The position numbers and the translations under genes were made by a program. Below are positions 1 through 11,749 of a stretch of DNA of 64,000 nucleotides, piece after piece. The stretch's first letter is position 1, and each line of letters opens with the position of its first letter. Under the pieces are notes generated by a model that did not search any database, was not told the origin of the DNA, and worked only from the letters and a program-made list of their open reading frames with translations. The DNA lies in NCBI RefSeq assembly GCF_042242105.1, contig NC_092029.1, positions 22,599,385-22,663,384 of the forward strand, in the 5' to 3' direction. Origin of the DNA: Pempheris klunzingeri. Taxonomy: Eukaryota > Chordata > Actinopteri > Acropomatiformes > Pempheridae.

Positions 1-89
1 AAAAGTCCATTTTAACACCTTAAACTTAACCATCTTGTTGTTGCTGTTCAAAAAATGACCAACAGACTCGTGTAAACATACATGTTTGT

Positions 90-300
90 ATGTCATTATA
101 TATGTTTTACTTAAAAGGTTGAGTTGGTTGCTTTTAGAAAAGCATCAGCTGAAAGTGTCCCTGTGACCCGTCTATATATCTATGGGGACATCAGCCTCTT
201 CTGGCTCCTCCCACTGCTCCTGATGTCATTCACAAGAGTCCGCCACAACTGAACAGCACCAGCCAATCAGAGCAGGAGGTGTCTAATGCAGTGTCAGCCC
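90..300 (-). promoter_or_regulatory. possible promoter reading leftward off the window
   Basis: Read on the minus strand, this stretch has a CCAAT-type box (ATTGGCT, plus 263-270), a CRE-like TGACATCA near 220-228, and a TATA-like ATATATAG near 170-178, in that order. The spacing suits an upstream box followed by a TATA element. No transcript or coding exon can be tied to it inside the window, so this is motif-level evidence only and could be chance in AT-rich DNA. Confidence 0.2.
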
Positions 301-391
301 CTGCTGCTAGTTTACAGGCTTAGCATCTGTCTAGCTGTAGTAGCTGATGTGCTGACAGGCACACACAGAGGGCTGGTAAAAAAACACTCAC

Positions 392-425
392 AGGTCCAGA
401 CGGCCTTGTGGACATGAAGATCGGT
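392..425 (-). other. candidate small exon of an unidentified gene
   Basis: On the minus strand a pyrimidine-ended acceptor (CATTCCCAG) precedes 34 bases that end at a strong donor (GTGAGTG). An ATG at 415 opens eight codons (MSTRPSGP) up to the donor in phase 0. I do not recognise the protein. The call rests only on splice-site quality; the segment could be a start-codon exon, a 5' UTR exon or chance. Confidence 0.2.
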
Positions 426-1064
426 CTGGGAATGCCAGGCGACAAATAAAAATTTGAGATGAAGCTACGCTACTGCATGCTCACAAATAAACATTCTGTC
501 ACATTCACCTGTAAAACAAACGGACCACAGATGTAGCTAAAACACAGGGTTAGCCCTGTACAGTCACATGTACTCACACATACAAACACACTGTCAGTGT
601 TATTTACTGGCCTTCTGAATGAATAATTACCCCAAATGCTTTAGAGTGTGTTGTAATTCATCACTAATGCGTAATGTATAACTGCTTATGGAGCTAACTG
701 GTTATTGAACATTGATCGGTGTGGGAGGATCTACTGGGAGGACCCGGCTGATATGGCGTGATGAGAGCTGAAGCCATGAGCCCAGCAGTTCAAGGCACTG
801 GAGTCCTCAACTGAATTTAATTGAAATGACTTCAATTCGACATTAAAATGACATTTAAGTTGATTAACTAATCATACATACAGCATATCCTATATGTATA
901 TCCTCAAACTAAATTTCACTACAATTGGAGGGTAAAATTCTCTGAAACTCATAAATAATTGTGTCACCACTATATGTGCAAAGTTATCTTTCCAAATGAT
1001 CTAATATGCTTTTAAATGAAATGTCTTCATTTTCAAACCCTTATCTGTCTTTGACCCATTAAAG

Positions 1065-1092
<28 letters not shown>
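1065..1092. repeat. (CA)n microsatellite
   Basis: About 14 uninterrupted CA units. It is one of many dinucleotide tracts in this window and has no visible link to a gene. Confidence 0.95.
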
Positions 1093-1096
<4 letters not shown>

Positions 1097-1732
1097 GGCC
1101 TGTCTATAACATCCTCAGAGCTACTATGAGCCCTTCCTAAGTTAAAAACTAGTAGAACAAAAAGTAGAACATGTGTTTCTCACCTGATCATGAAAGAAAA
1201 AGAGCTGAAGGACTTACTGTGAGTACAGAGGTGAAGCTGCTGCTGGCTGACACACACAGACACACACACACACCGGCCACTCACACTTAAGGCACACTGA
1301 AGGGGAGTGTTTCCGTCACAACCTCCAATCACAGTTCAATAAAACAACCAGCACACAGCTGCGGAGCCGAGAAAGACGACCCGTCACAGTGTTGTTACAA
1401 AGATTCAACTTTCTAGGCCCAGATCATTTTAGCCAAACAAACCTAATCCCTGCTTATATTTTTACAGGAGATATGTGAAAGTGTTCTTTTGTGGTCTTAC
1501 TTCAGAGGACGTATTTTTGTTGTCAACAATGGAGACATGACACAAGACTCCTCGCTGTGCTCATCAGAAAACAACTCTCACATTCCAGTTCACATAAGAC
1601 AGTCTCAGCTTTCATCATGTGTCCAGGTGCAGAGTCCTGCTCTGCTGACAAGGAAGAGCACAGGGGAACCAGGTTAACAGGAAAGGAAACAACATGAAAA
1701 CATTTCTTTATAAAATAACAAGTGAGGTGGCG

Positions 1733-1733
<1 letters not shown>

Positions 1734-1769
<36 letters not shown>
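1734..1769. repeat. (GT)n microsatellite
   Basis: About 18 uninterrupted GT units just upstream of the Tc1 remnant that begins near 1829. Confidence 0.95.
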
Positions 1770-1770
<1 letters not shown>

Positions 1771-1828
1771 ATTAACAAAATGAAGTGCAGTAAACTGAAG
1801 ATGTAAATGTATTGGTTTTTGACATCTA

Positions 1829-2085
1829 CAGTGCCAGTCTGCAAAGTTTGGACACACCTTCTCATTCAATGGTTTTTTCCTTCATTGTTATTATTTTCTA
1901 AGTTGTAGATTAATATTGCAGACATAAAAAACCTCAAGGTTATGTGAGGGCTATTGGACTAGAAGGGGAGTGATGGAGTGCTGCATCAGATGACCTGGCC
2001 TCCACAATCACCTGACATAAACCCAGCTGAGATGGTTTGGGATGAGTTGGACCACAGTGAAGGAAAAGTAGCCACGTAGCCAAGT
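1829..2085 (+). mobile_element. internally deleted Tc1/mariner remnant
   Basis: A Tc1-like terminus (CAGTGCCAGTCTGCAAAGT) directly follows a TA dinucleotide at 1827-1828. About 140 bases later a plus-strand reading gives the end of a Tc1 transposase: MTWPPQSPDINPAEMVWDEL, which contains the last catalytic E region (PDxNPxE). The rest of the transposase and the right terminus are missing, so most of the interior has been deleted. The element cannot move on its own. Confidence 0.75.
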
Positions 2086-2089
2086 AACT

Positions 2090-3120
2090 GGACTGACAGG
2101 TCTGTCGCTGTGATCCTGCTGCTGGTTTGATCAAGCTTTGGCTGAGACAAATGACCCTGATAATCCCCCTCTTGTCGTTAGTGCTCATTATCTCTGATCT
2201 AACTGAGGAGGCCACAAAGCCCCCTTCATGTAGAGGTTTCAGCATTAGGTTTTACCTAATGCTACAGTCAGTGCACTTCTGAGGAAACTTCATCCATGAT
2301 AAAGATCCCCTGCTCCTGCATCAGTCTGTGTGCACTCAGCTTGGGGCAGGCCAGGGGAAAGGCTTCAACAGGATTTAAATAAGTCAGTGTTAGCAGTCTG
2401 GGCTCACAGAAACCCTTGGTCCCGTTGGGTGTTACAGGATTGGTGTGCTGGCAGCCCATTTTGCACTGCTGGGCTCAGACAATACTACTGTTAAGATGCC
2501 AAATGGGCCACATCACTGTGAAAACGTATTAAAACAAACCTGACAGCCACACGGGGCACTGGATTTAAACCCCTCCAGCACCTAAACACATGAGCCCAGC
2601 TGCTCCAAGTGGTCTCCATGGAAAATTAGTCAGGTAAAGCTACTTTAGATGCCAAAGACTTCAGCCTTGTTCTCAGTGATACGGGTGTAAATCATACACA
2701 CAGTCAGGAGCAGGCGTTTAGTGAAAATTAGGGCTGTTTCTATGGTAACGGCTCAAATGTGGACTTTAGGGTGAGCGGGCATTTAGATGGGACAGAGTGA
2801 TCAGAAACAGAATCAACCTGTTAGACACAGATGAGGAGCTGATCGATAGGTTCATGGTCTGTAGCAGAGATCTGTTTCAGCTTGAGCCTCACTGGACCAC
2901 TGGACTGGTTTGTGTCAGACCACAGTGCAGCGTCATCATCTGCCTCCACAAGTCCACCGCCTGCCAGGCCGTGCTCATTACACTCACCTCCCTACTGAAA
3001 CTTCAATAACTGCCTTTATACTGTCTTTACTCAGATTTATTAATTTCCTGTCTAAAACTGCGTAGAGATTGAAGCTGAATAACTGAACAAATGTCTAAAT
3101 GTGGAGAAACAGCTAAACAG
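2090..3120. other. intergenic stretch, nothing identified
   Basis: Single-copy-looking sequence. It has only short open frames, with no splice-bounded conserved translation, RNA gene or recognisable transposon. I see nothing I can support here. Confidence 0.5.
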
Positions 3121-3124
3121 CTGG

Positions 3125-3425
3125 GGCATCAGATCAGGTGGATCAGGACAGATCAGGTGGATTGAGGCAGATCAGGCGGATCAAGGCAGATCAGCACAGA
3201 TCAGATCAGGTGGATCAGGACAGATCAGGCGGATCAGAGCAGATCAGGTGGATGAGGACAGATCAGATCAGATGTATCAGGACAGATCAGGTGGATCAGG
3301 GCAGATCAGGTGGATCAGGGCAGATCAGATCAGGTGGATCAGAACAGATCAGACAGACCAGATCAGGTGAATCAGGACAGATTAGATAGATCAGGTGGAT
3401 CAGATCAGATGGATCAGGGCAGATC
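3125..3425. repeat. GATC-rich minisatellite
   Basis: Degenerate tandem copies built from two half units, GATCAGGTG and GATCAGGACA (about 19 bp together), run for about 300 bp. The array carries many GATC sites and no stop in one frame, which creates spurious 80-90 codon open frames with Asp-Gln-Arg-Ser repeats. Confidence 0.9.
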
Positions 3426-3429
3426 ACCG

Positions 3430-4810
3430 CAGACAGAAGAGATTACCTCAATGTGAGCCTATTTAATCACGCCCTGTTTCCTCTTAAATAGTTATGTCGT
3501 ATTCGTGTTTTTCTCCTAACTTCGGACAGCTGAACATTGCTCCGTTGCACTACAGCTCCGTTACTTTGATTTACACTGTCCAACAACTGTCCTTTTCTTC
3601 TTCTCTGATTCTCCACATCACTGCTGACTATCAGAAATGATCAGCAACAAATTAGCCACATTCGCATTCACATGAACACACATCGTTAAGGCCAAGCGCA
3701 GTGAGGATCAGGCTTAAGTTTGGGCTTAAGCCGGGCAGTAGCAGCTGCTGACCTCTTACAGGAGAGAAGGACTACCTCAGGTCCATCCTGCCCTTTTTTC
3801 AGCCAGGCTCTGTGTGTGTGTGTGTTGGGCGGTGCTGGTCTCATGAGCATCACAAAACGCACATCACACAAGTCAGGGAGGCTGTGGTTGCCTGGCAACA
3901 CAGGGACAGTGTTGATACATGAGGCAGTGGGGGATGAACCAGTGGCGTTTGTGTTTTACCCCCACACACCTGGCTCATGTGCAGAAGGTGGAGAAGAGGA
4001 CCTTTTGTGTAACAGTGAGACAGCAGGTCCAACATGGCCATGAGGCCTGTGTTTCACAAAACCATATCAAGGTAGTTCAGAGCAAACTGCACACTCCGAT
4101 TCTCCTTATCACACAAGCAGCACAAACACTGCAGGTAATACATACGCTGGCACGGGGAGAGCACTGAATACTACTGTTCATCTGCACCAAAAACGCCTCA
4201 TTAGGGGCTTTTATCTCATTTCATTATCCTGTTTGTGTTGATGCAAATGCCTGTTGAGGGTGTGAGCTGCCTGAACACTGTTAACTCTTTGCCTGTGTTA
4301 ATGATACGCTAGACTAAGACGTACAAAGCAATACGGCAGCCTTTGTTGAAATTTCAGACAACAATGTCCGTTTTTAACCAAAACTATGGATGGACAAATT
4401 ACTTCAGTGATGTCCAGTGGAGATGAACAGAGTTATGTGGTCTGTAGCCATCATTGTTGAGATACAAAGATGGAGACATGCTGACACAGGGACACACACA
4501 CACACACACACAGGTGTAGTGCTTACGTCCACTTCTGAACCCAGTGCACACTACTCGCATTGTACCCGTTGCTATGGCAACAAGTAATAACCGACGTTTG
4601 CATATATTAGCTAACTTAGCTTGATGGTCCAAACAACAATAAGCTGTCAAACTCAAACCAAAAAAGAGCAGCAGTTGAATTTTAAAAAAAACATTCTTAA
4701 ATGAGCCACATTGGGTTTTTTTAAACAACGCTGCCTTTTCAGAATGAAACAGAGCTTGTGTGTGAAGCTCCATGAACATTACTGGCTACATGTAACACAT
4801 GCACATGCTT
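3430..4810. other. intergenic stretch with a short CA tract
   Basis: No gene or transposon is recognised. A (CA)n tract of about 10 units lies at 4493-4512. The open frames on both strands here show no conserved sequence and lack convincing splice context. Confidence 0.45.
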
Positions 4811-4812
4811 AC

Positions 4813-4944
4813 CTCCAGGCCCAGCTTTTTATTGTCGTCCTCTCCTCTGGGTACTTGTGCACCCAAAGGCATGTCGTATCTCAGTGACCACAAAAACCAG
4901 TAGTTTGAGCAATCATTAAGCCTTCCGCTGAACCCTGGCCTGCT
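4813..4944 (-). other. candidate internal exon of an unidentified gene
   Basis: On the minus strand a good acceptor (pyrimidine-rich TTTTCCTGCCACAG) is followed by 132 bases, open in one phase (44 codons), ending at a consensus donor (GGAG|GTAAGC). The translation includes NYWFLWSLRYDMPLG and then PRGEDDNKKLGLE, which is compositionally plausible as real protein, but I cannot assign a family. A second AG 8 bases or more downstream would start the same frame in another phase. No partner exon is proven. Confidence 0.35.
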
Positions 4945-5339
4945 CTGTGGCAGGAAAACTGGAGGCAACACAGTCTGTTTTTATGAGCAGCACAGATAAA
5001 GAGCTCCTGGCAGGGGGAACATCACTGCTGGTTTAAGTGCCGTCATCTCTTCTGAAAGACTCAAGAAGTGCATGAACTGTTGTATGGACACCTGATAATA
5101 CTGAACAAACTGTGACACAAACACAGTGTTAGTCAGCTGCTAAGACACTTGTTAATACACCAGCAGATAATAGTGAAGGAGGACGCTGGAGCTGGTGTGT
5201 AATCATTAGCTTGCAGAGGACGAGATAGTTCCTCTGTGCAGATAAGTGGGAGGTCAGCTTGGCCCCATCCACATGATCTGAGACGATGATCTCCACAGCA
5301 CTGCACAGTCTGTAATACAACCATCAGATGTCTACAGCT

Positions 5340-6022
5340 ACAGATGTCTGCTGCTAAATTCAGATAAAACTGAAGTTATTTTGCTTGGCCCCGGACACCT
5401 CAGAGACAGCTTTTCCACTACCATAACTGCTCTGGACGGCATCACTCTGGCCTCCAGCTCCACTGTGAGGAATCTGGGAGTCTTATTTGATCAGGATTTG
5501 TCCTTTAACTCCCACATTAAACAGATCTCTCAGGTTCCTGTGGATCCTGTGGATCCTGGTCCTGGCCCTGCTGATGTGGTTCTCTGGTTCCTGTGGGTCC
5601 TGGTCCCGGTCCCGCTGATGTGGTTCTCTGGTTCCTGTGGATCCTGGTCCTGGTTCTGCTAATGTGGTTCCCTGGCCCCGCTGATGTGGTTCTCCACCAG
5701 CCAATGGATGTGCGTCTGTCCAAGGCTACAGCCTGTCCGTCCTTGGGAGCTGGATCTCTCCTTCACTGTGGTGCTCCCGGAGGTTTCTCTTTTCCCACTG
5801 GGTTTTTTGAGTTTTTCCTTCCCGAAGAAGGAGGGTCATAAAGGGCAGGTGATGCCTCGGACTGATCCACCGGACTGATCCATTGGCCTCATCGACTGCT
5901 GGACTCTTTATTAGATTGTTTGTTCGCTTACACTTGTTTATTTCAGTGAACTTTGTAAAGCACTATGAGACACTCTGTTGTGATATTGGGCTATACAAAT
6001 AAATTGAATTGAATTGAATACA
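5340..6022 (+). mobile_element. 5'-truncated, internally deleted L2-like LINE copy
   Basis: It starts inside the reverse transcriptase region (codons for [13 protein letters not shown]), matching the fuller copy from about 19898. After about 190 bases it jumps at a TCTCT microhomology to the 3' UTR, omitting about 740 bases present in the fuller copy (about 20072-20815). The 3' UTR has an extra copy of a block of about 48 bases (GGTTCCTGTGGATCCTGG...). It ends in the same TTGAA-repeat tail. Apart from small indels the shared parts are almost identical to the copy at 17.7-21.25 kb. It is dead by truncation. Confidence 0.9.
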
Positions 6023-6024
6023 GC

Positions 6025-6627
6025 ACTGCAAATGTTAATGCTATCAGTTAGTTAATGCTGCTCATATAGAGCATGTGCCAAGTGTACCAACAATAGAGAG
6101 CAGCAGCAGGTCAGTGTTAATGAACACATCAGACAGATGAACCCATTACACAGATGAACACTTGAGACAAGTGAAGCAGATGAATACATGACACAGAGGA
6201 CACAGTGTGGCTCTGCGCTCCACTGAAAGCCACCATTTCTCTGAGTCAGAGGTGGAGTAGATGGAGCACACCCCTTGCCTTCGGTGGCCCCACACCACTT
6301 CAGTATGGAACTGTGACCAGCCACTGCAGCGCCACACAGCAGGACTGGAGGCACACATTAGACTGGAGCCCTATTTACATCCATCCTAAAATCTACGGTC
6401 TGCAACCACACACTCGTAAACAAAGCAGGTTCCTCATAGTGATGACTAAGTCTGGGCTGACGAGGTGGAGAGCAGAGAGTGATGTGAAGGGATTCAACAG
6501 GACCGACTCCAGGACAGCACTGACTCCAGGACAGCACTGAAACGGTAGAAAACCTCTGTCCTGCTTCCTGTGAGACTGCTATGCTTCCTGCTCACTACCA
6601 CAGCTCAGCACTACAGTCAGCATGCAC
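6025..6627. other. intergenic stretch, nothing identified
   Basis: No conserved coding potential or known repeat is seen between the L2 fragment and the 34-bp array. Confidence 0.5.
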
Positions 6628-7818
6628 ACAGCCGGACAGGACAGTTACAGTGGTAAAAGAAGCGTATTAAAGGGACAGTTACAGCGGTAAAAGAAGCGTA
6701 TTAAAGGGACAGTCACAGCGGTAAAAGAAACGTATTAAAGGGACAGTCACAGCGGTAAAAGAAACGTATTAAAGGGACAGTCACAGCGGTAAAAGAAGCG
6801 TATTAAAGGGACAGTCACAGCGGTAAAAGAAGCCTAGTAAAGGGACAGTCACAGCGGTAAAAGAAGCGTATTAAAGGGACAGTCACAGCGGTAAAAGAAA
6901 CGTATTAAAGGGACAGTCACAGCGGTAAAAGAAGCGTATTAAAGGGACAGTCACAGCGGTAAAAGAAGCGTAGTAAAGGGACAGTTACAGCGGTAAAAGA
7001 AACGTATTAAAGGGACAGTTACCGCGGTAAAAGAAGCGTATTAAAGGGACAGTTACAGCGGTAAAAGAAGCGCATTAAAGGGACAGCTACAGCGGTAAAA
7101 GAAGCGTATTAAAGGGACAGTTACAGCGGTAAAAGAAGTATTAAAGGGACAGCTACAGCAGTAAAAGAAGCGTATTAAAGGGACAGTTACAGCGGTAAAA
7201 GAAGCGTATTAAAGGGACAGTTACTGCAGTAAAAGAAGCGTATTTAAGGGACAGTTACAGCGGTAAAAGAAACGTATTAAAGGGACAGTTACTGCGGTAA
7301 AAGAAGCGTATTAAAGGGACAGTTACTGCGGTAAAAGAAGCGCATTAAAGGGACAGTTACAGCCGTAAAAGAAGCGTATTAAAGGGATAGTTACAGCAGT
7401 AAAGAAACGTATTAAAGGGATAGTCACAGTGATAAAAGAAAAGTATTAAAGGGATAGTTACAGTTACTGCTGTAAAAGAAGCGTATTAAAGGGACAGTTA
7501 CCGTGGTAAAAAAAAAAACTATTAAACGGATACATACCGCTGTAAAAGAAGCATATTAAAGGGATAGTTACCGCTGTAAAAGAAACGTATTAAAGGCACA
7601 GTTACCGCGGAAAAAAACAAAAAACGTATTAAAGGGATACATACCGCTGTAAAAGAAGCGTATTAAAGGGATAGTTACAGTGGTAAAAGAAACGTATTAA
7701 AGGGACAGTTACCGCGGTAAAAGAAACGTATTAAAGGGATAGTTACAGTGGTAAAAGAAACGTATTAAAGGGACAGTTACCGCGGTAAAAGAAACGTATT
7801 AAAGGGATAGTTACCACG
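6628..7818. repeat. 34-bp tandem array (about 35 copies)
   Basis: The unit reads approximately AAGGGACAGTCACAGCGG followed by TAAAAGAAGCGTATTA, 34 bp per copy. Variation is concentrated at the CACAGCGG position (TACAGCGG, TACCGCGG, TACTGCGG). The left half is more uniform and the right half degenerates and has small insertions. One last unit continues after an inserted LINE tail at 7941-7979. There are no spacers between units, so this is a satellite/minisatellite and not a CRISPR array. Confidence 0.95.
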
Positions 7819-7819
7819 G

Positions 7820-7940
7820 TATTTTTGCTATTGCTTTATTTTCCTATGTTGCTTTTACTCACTCTTTCTTGTCTATTGTTGCTGCTGTAACATGTAAATT
7901 TCCCCCTATGGGGGATCAATAAAAGAAGTCTAAGTCTAAG
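7820..7940 (+). mobile_element. non-LTR retrotransposon 3' tail inserted in the 34-bp array
   Basis: The sequence TGCTGCTGTAACATGTAAAT followed by TTCCCC...GGGGATCAATAAAAGAAG is the common end of a fish LINE or a LINE-dependent SINE, with a short direct-repeat tail (TCTAAG twice). It splits a unit of the surrounding 34-bp satellite, which resumes at about 7941. It has no coding sequence. Confidence 0.65.
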
Positions 7941-8179
7941 TAAAAGAAGCGTATTTACGGGACAGTTACTGCGGTAAAACCATTTCCATCATCCTGTGGT
8001 GTCTACAGGCGCGCTCTGGAGATGACCACTGGTGACCAGCCTGATGTTTGTCTTCAGTGCACTGACATTTACTTTTGAACCTAGTATAGCTGACATTTGC
8101 ACTGGTCTGTACCGGTGCAAACTGTATAGACAGTGATCACTTGACTGTCATTTGGCAGACCAATGAAAACAGCTTTCTG

Positions 8180-9129
8180 AGGCGTGTCAGACAGCACAGG
8201 TTGGTTCAGACAAGGAGGAGGAGACCCGGACAGGGTTCACCGAGTGGTCCAAAGGTCAGCCGACAAACCATCATCACCCCCCCCCCCCCTTCTCTCGCCC
8301 CGAGCTGAAAATTACATAGTAATGTGGGGCCGTGGTCCACAGCGCCATGTGGCCGTGGCCCGTCGGGACAGTCATTGTCAGTCATAATTAGCCCCCACAT
8401 GTTCCGACAGGTCATTCATTTCAGCCGTGAGGGTCTAACGCTAGCGACCGTTAGCCTAACCGTGAGCTAATGCGGCTGGGAGCGCTTCACGGGACCACCG
8501 GCACCACGTTAGAGGAGCCGACGGACACCCTCTGCCTCCGTGAACTTACCACCGTGAGCCCCCCGACGGCTCGGCTCGGCTCCGCTCCGCTCTGGGTCTG
8601 CAGTCTGTCTGTGGGTGGAGGGCTGTCCGCTGTCCACCACCGGGCATCCCTTCACCGGCATGTGCTCGTGCCTTTGCCGTTTACACGCAACCCCTCCACA
8701 CTGAGCAGATGCTGCCTTCAGGTGCCTCCTGTAAACTACAAAGTCCGCACTCACCGGTGGAAAAACGACGGAGTGTGCTGCAGCTGCACGGTTTGACTTT
8801 GTGGAAACAGTCCGTGTAGTGATGGTCGGCAGGAGCGCTGGTTTGTTTAAACCCCGTCAGTATATGGGGAAGAGAGCAGGGTCCACAGGAAACACGGCGG
8901 TTCATACTGGTTTTACTGGTCATTTCACACTGTTTAAAGGCGCCATGCACCTTCAGCCTTCTTTGGCATACATCCATCTCATTTGGGCCTTTCCCAAATT
9001 AGTGAAGGTGACACAGCACGTGCTGTGGCGGTCTGATTCACGTTTAATCAGTACGGCGATCAGTTTGACCCCCGGACGGAAACGGAATTACGTTAGAAAA
9101 CACGCTGAAGGTGACACAGCAGGCCCTGT

Positions 9130-9168
<39 letters not shown>

Positions 9169-9370
9169 CAGGATGTGGTGGGGGGAGGACAGACCGGTTT
9201 AACGTTCATCGTGACGCCAGTCCGCGAGGATGTCGTCATCATTGTAATTAATTGGCCGCTGATTGATTCAGCAGCTCTGACGACGGTCTGCCTCAAACAC
9301 ACACACACCTGTCCGTTTCACTTACCTGGTGTTGTCACCGTGGGGGACCGCCCTGGGTCCATACCGACAG
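8180..9370 (-). promoter_or_regulatory. CpG-rich block, candidate promoter and 5' exons (minus strand)
   Basis: CpG and GC content rise sharply here compared with both sides. On the minus strand there are strong donor sites: CACGGTG|GTAAGT near 8549, CCACCG|GTGAGTGC near 8755, and CCAG|GTAAGTG at 9326. The last is preceded by an ATG at 9362 in fair context (GGTATGG) opening MDPGRSPTVTTP up to the donor. Together these suggest a CpG-island promoter firing leftward with alternative first exons. I do not recognise the peptide, and no downstream exon is securely linked. A (GT)18 tract lies at 9132-9167. Confidence 0.3.
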
Positions 9371-9654
9371 CACCGTCCTCCTGCCGCCCTCTGACAGCGG
9401 GTTTAGTTCAGGGACTCGTCGGTCCTCCGTGGCTCCCAGCTGGTAAAGGCACAGCTGCAGAGGTCTCCACATCCCACCCCTCCCCCAGCTAGTGACTCAT
9501 GATGTGTCTCAGTGAATCAATAGTGACACCAGTGTAACACAGTCACTGACAGTATTCACTAGATGAGTGAGACCTGGTGACTGTGGGTGCTCCAAGTCCA
9601 TCCTGTCAGGACTACATTCATTCAGGCTCCGTTGTACTTCTGACGAAATCACTG

Positions 9655-10580
9655 AGTCTGACCTCCTGTTATTACGACAGCTACAACACGGTGTCACTGT
9701 GTCTGACCTCCTGTTATTACGACAGCTGCAACACAGTGTCACTGTGTCTGACCTCCTGTTATTACGACAGCTACAACACGGTGTCACTGTGTCTGACCTC
9801 CTGTTATTACGACAGCTACAACACGGTGTCACTGTGTCTGACCTCCTGTTATTACGACAGCTACAACACGGTGTCACTGTGTCTGACCTCCTGTTATTAC
9901 GACAGCTACAACACGGTGTCACTGTGTCTGATCTCCTGTTATTACAACAGCTACAACACTGTGTCACTGTGTCTGACCTCCTGTTATTACAACAGCTACA
10001 ACACTGTGTCACTATGTCTGACCTGTTATTACAACAGCTACAACACGGTGTCACTGTGTCTGACCTTCTGTTATTACAACAGCTACAATACTGTGTCACT
10101 GTGTCTGACCTCCTGTTATTACAACAGCTACAACACTGTCACTGTGTCTGACCTCCTGTTATTACAACAGCTACAACACTGTGTCACTGTGTCTGACCTG
10201 TTATTACAACAGCTACAACATGGTGTCACTGTGTCTGACCTTATTACAATAGCTACAACATGGTGTCACTGTGTCTGACCTTATTACAACAGCTACAACA
10301 TGGTGTCACTGTGTCTGACCTCCTGGTTATTACAACAGCTACAACATGGTGTCACTGTGTCTGACCTCCTGTTATTACAACAGCTACAAAACTGTGTCAC
10401 TGTGTCTGACCTGTAATTACAACAGCTACAACACTGTCACTGTGTCTGACCTGTTATTACAACAGCTACAACACTGTGTCACTGTGTCTGACCTCCTGTT
10501 ATTACAACAGCTACAACACTGTGTCACTGTGTCTGACCTCCTGTTATTACAACAGCTACAACACTGTGTCACTGTGAGTT
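9655..10580. repeat. 45-bp tandem array (about 20 copies)
   Basis: The unit begins CTGTTATTACGACAGCTACA and continues ACACGGTGTCACTGTGTCTGACCTC, about 45 bp. Copies at the left carry ACGACAGC and those at the right carry ACAACAGC, an ordered divergence. Several right-hand copies lost 3-9 bases. Because 45 is divisible by three, open frames of about 190-230 codons appear on both strands; these are repeat artefacts. Confidence 0.95.
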
Positions 10581-10589
10581 ATCAGTTAT

Positions 10590-11735
10590 CTGGGTCAATA
10601 TCACTATAAAGTGCCTTTGGTGTCATCAGAATCACCCAGTCATCATGAAAATGTAGCAGAATAATTAAACTCTGAGGTCTTATTATAATGACCAAAGATT
10701 TGCACACATATCAGTACAATAATATGTCTCTTAAAATGTGTTTCCTTCATTTTAAAACATTTTTTTCCTTTGGATGTACGTGATTTTGGCATGTCCCACA
10801 CACTGTTCTGCTAACTTCAGTGTGTGTAATAAGTGGTTAAATGATACCAAATCAAAAAATTTTTTACATGGTTTTATTGTCACAACAAGTTATTTGATAA
10901 AACAAGTCATTTTGATCATGTATATACTATTTTCATAATAGTATTGAACATTTTGCATGTGTCCCTGAAATTGCTGTCCACCCTGTCATTTTGGGCTAAA
11001 TGCCCCTTTAAGAAACCCGCTGATGTTTTCAGTGAGATCACAACCAGCATTTTGTGTTTCTTCAGTGGAGACTGAAACAGTGGCTAGTTGCAGAGTAGGT
11101 ATTTACACTTGTTTCGTAATTTTCATCATATTAGGTGTGTAGTTAGATGTTGTCAAGCTTAACATGTCCACTCTGTCATAGTGAAATATCAATTAATATA
11201 AAAACCTTTCAGAAATTCGAAATATATGTTAAACAGTACACAGTCCACTTGCTAACTGAATCATGTTGCTAAGTGAAGGTCCACCATGTGCTCATTAAAT
11301 GCTAACATTAGCCAAAAATGACCACCCTGTCAGCAAGCCTTCCATGACAGGGGCGACATGGTTGCCCTAATTTCATTACTATCCAAATACTTTTCCCATT
11401 AACTAAAACATAGTGTTGAGAAAGGGACTAAATAGCTTTCTGAAAATATACATTTTATAATCACTATGTAATTACAATGTAGTTATTCTACTTTGAAATT
11501 GCCCATGACAGGGTTGACATATTTTGCTGTTTGCGTGTACATTGTCTGCTTGCAGTTAATTTATAAAAAAGTGTGGGAGCTTGACCAACATGCATTTCTA
11601 ACAGCATAACATCTACTTCATACAATAAATGTGAAGTTAAATGGAAAACCTCAGCTTTTTTGGGGGGAAATTGGGAAGTCTCAAAGGTACCTTATGGTGA
11701 TATTGACCCATCTCCTAGTTATCAGAGCACACAAA
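10590..11735. other. AT-rich intergenic stretch, nothing identified
   Basis: Low GC, no conserved open frame, no recognisable transposon and no RNA gene. It lies downstream of the RPL7L1 poly(A) signal. Confidence 0.5.
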
Positions 11736-11749
11736 CTTTAAAAACAAAG

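Noticed and set aside
3720..4167. Overlapping frames of 70-107 codons around 3.7-4.2 kb on both strands
   Set aside because: There is no conserved sequence, no convincing splice sites, and composition is like the surroundings.
6628..7818. Regular repeats that might suggest a CRISPR array
   Set aside because: Units are contiguous with no unique spacers, the host is a vertebrate, and there are no cas genes.
9509..10278. Open frames of 190-230 codons on both strands
   Set aside because: They are created by the 45-bp tandem repeat; there is no start context, domain or splice structure.
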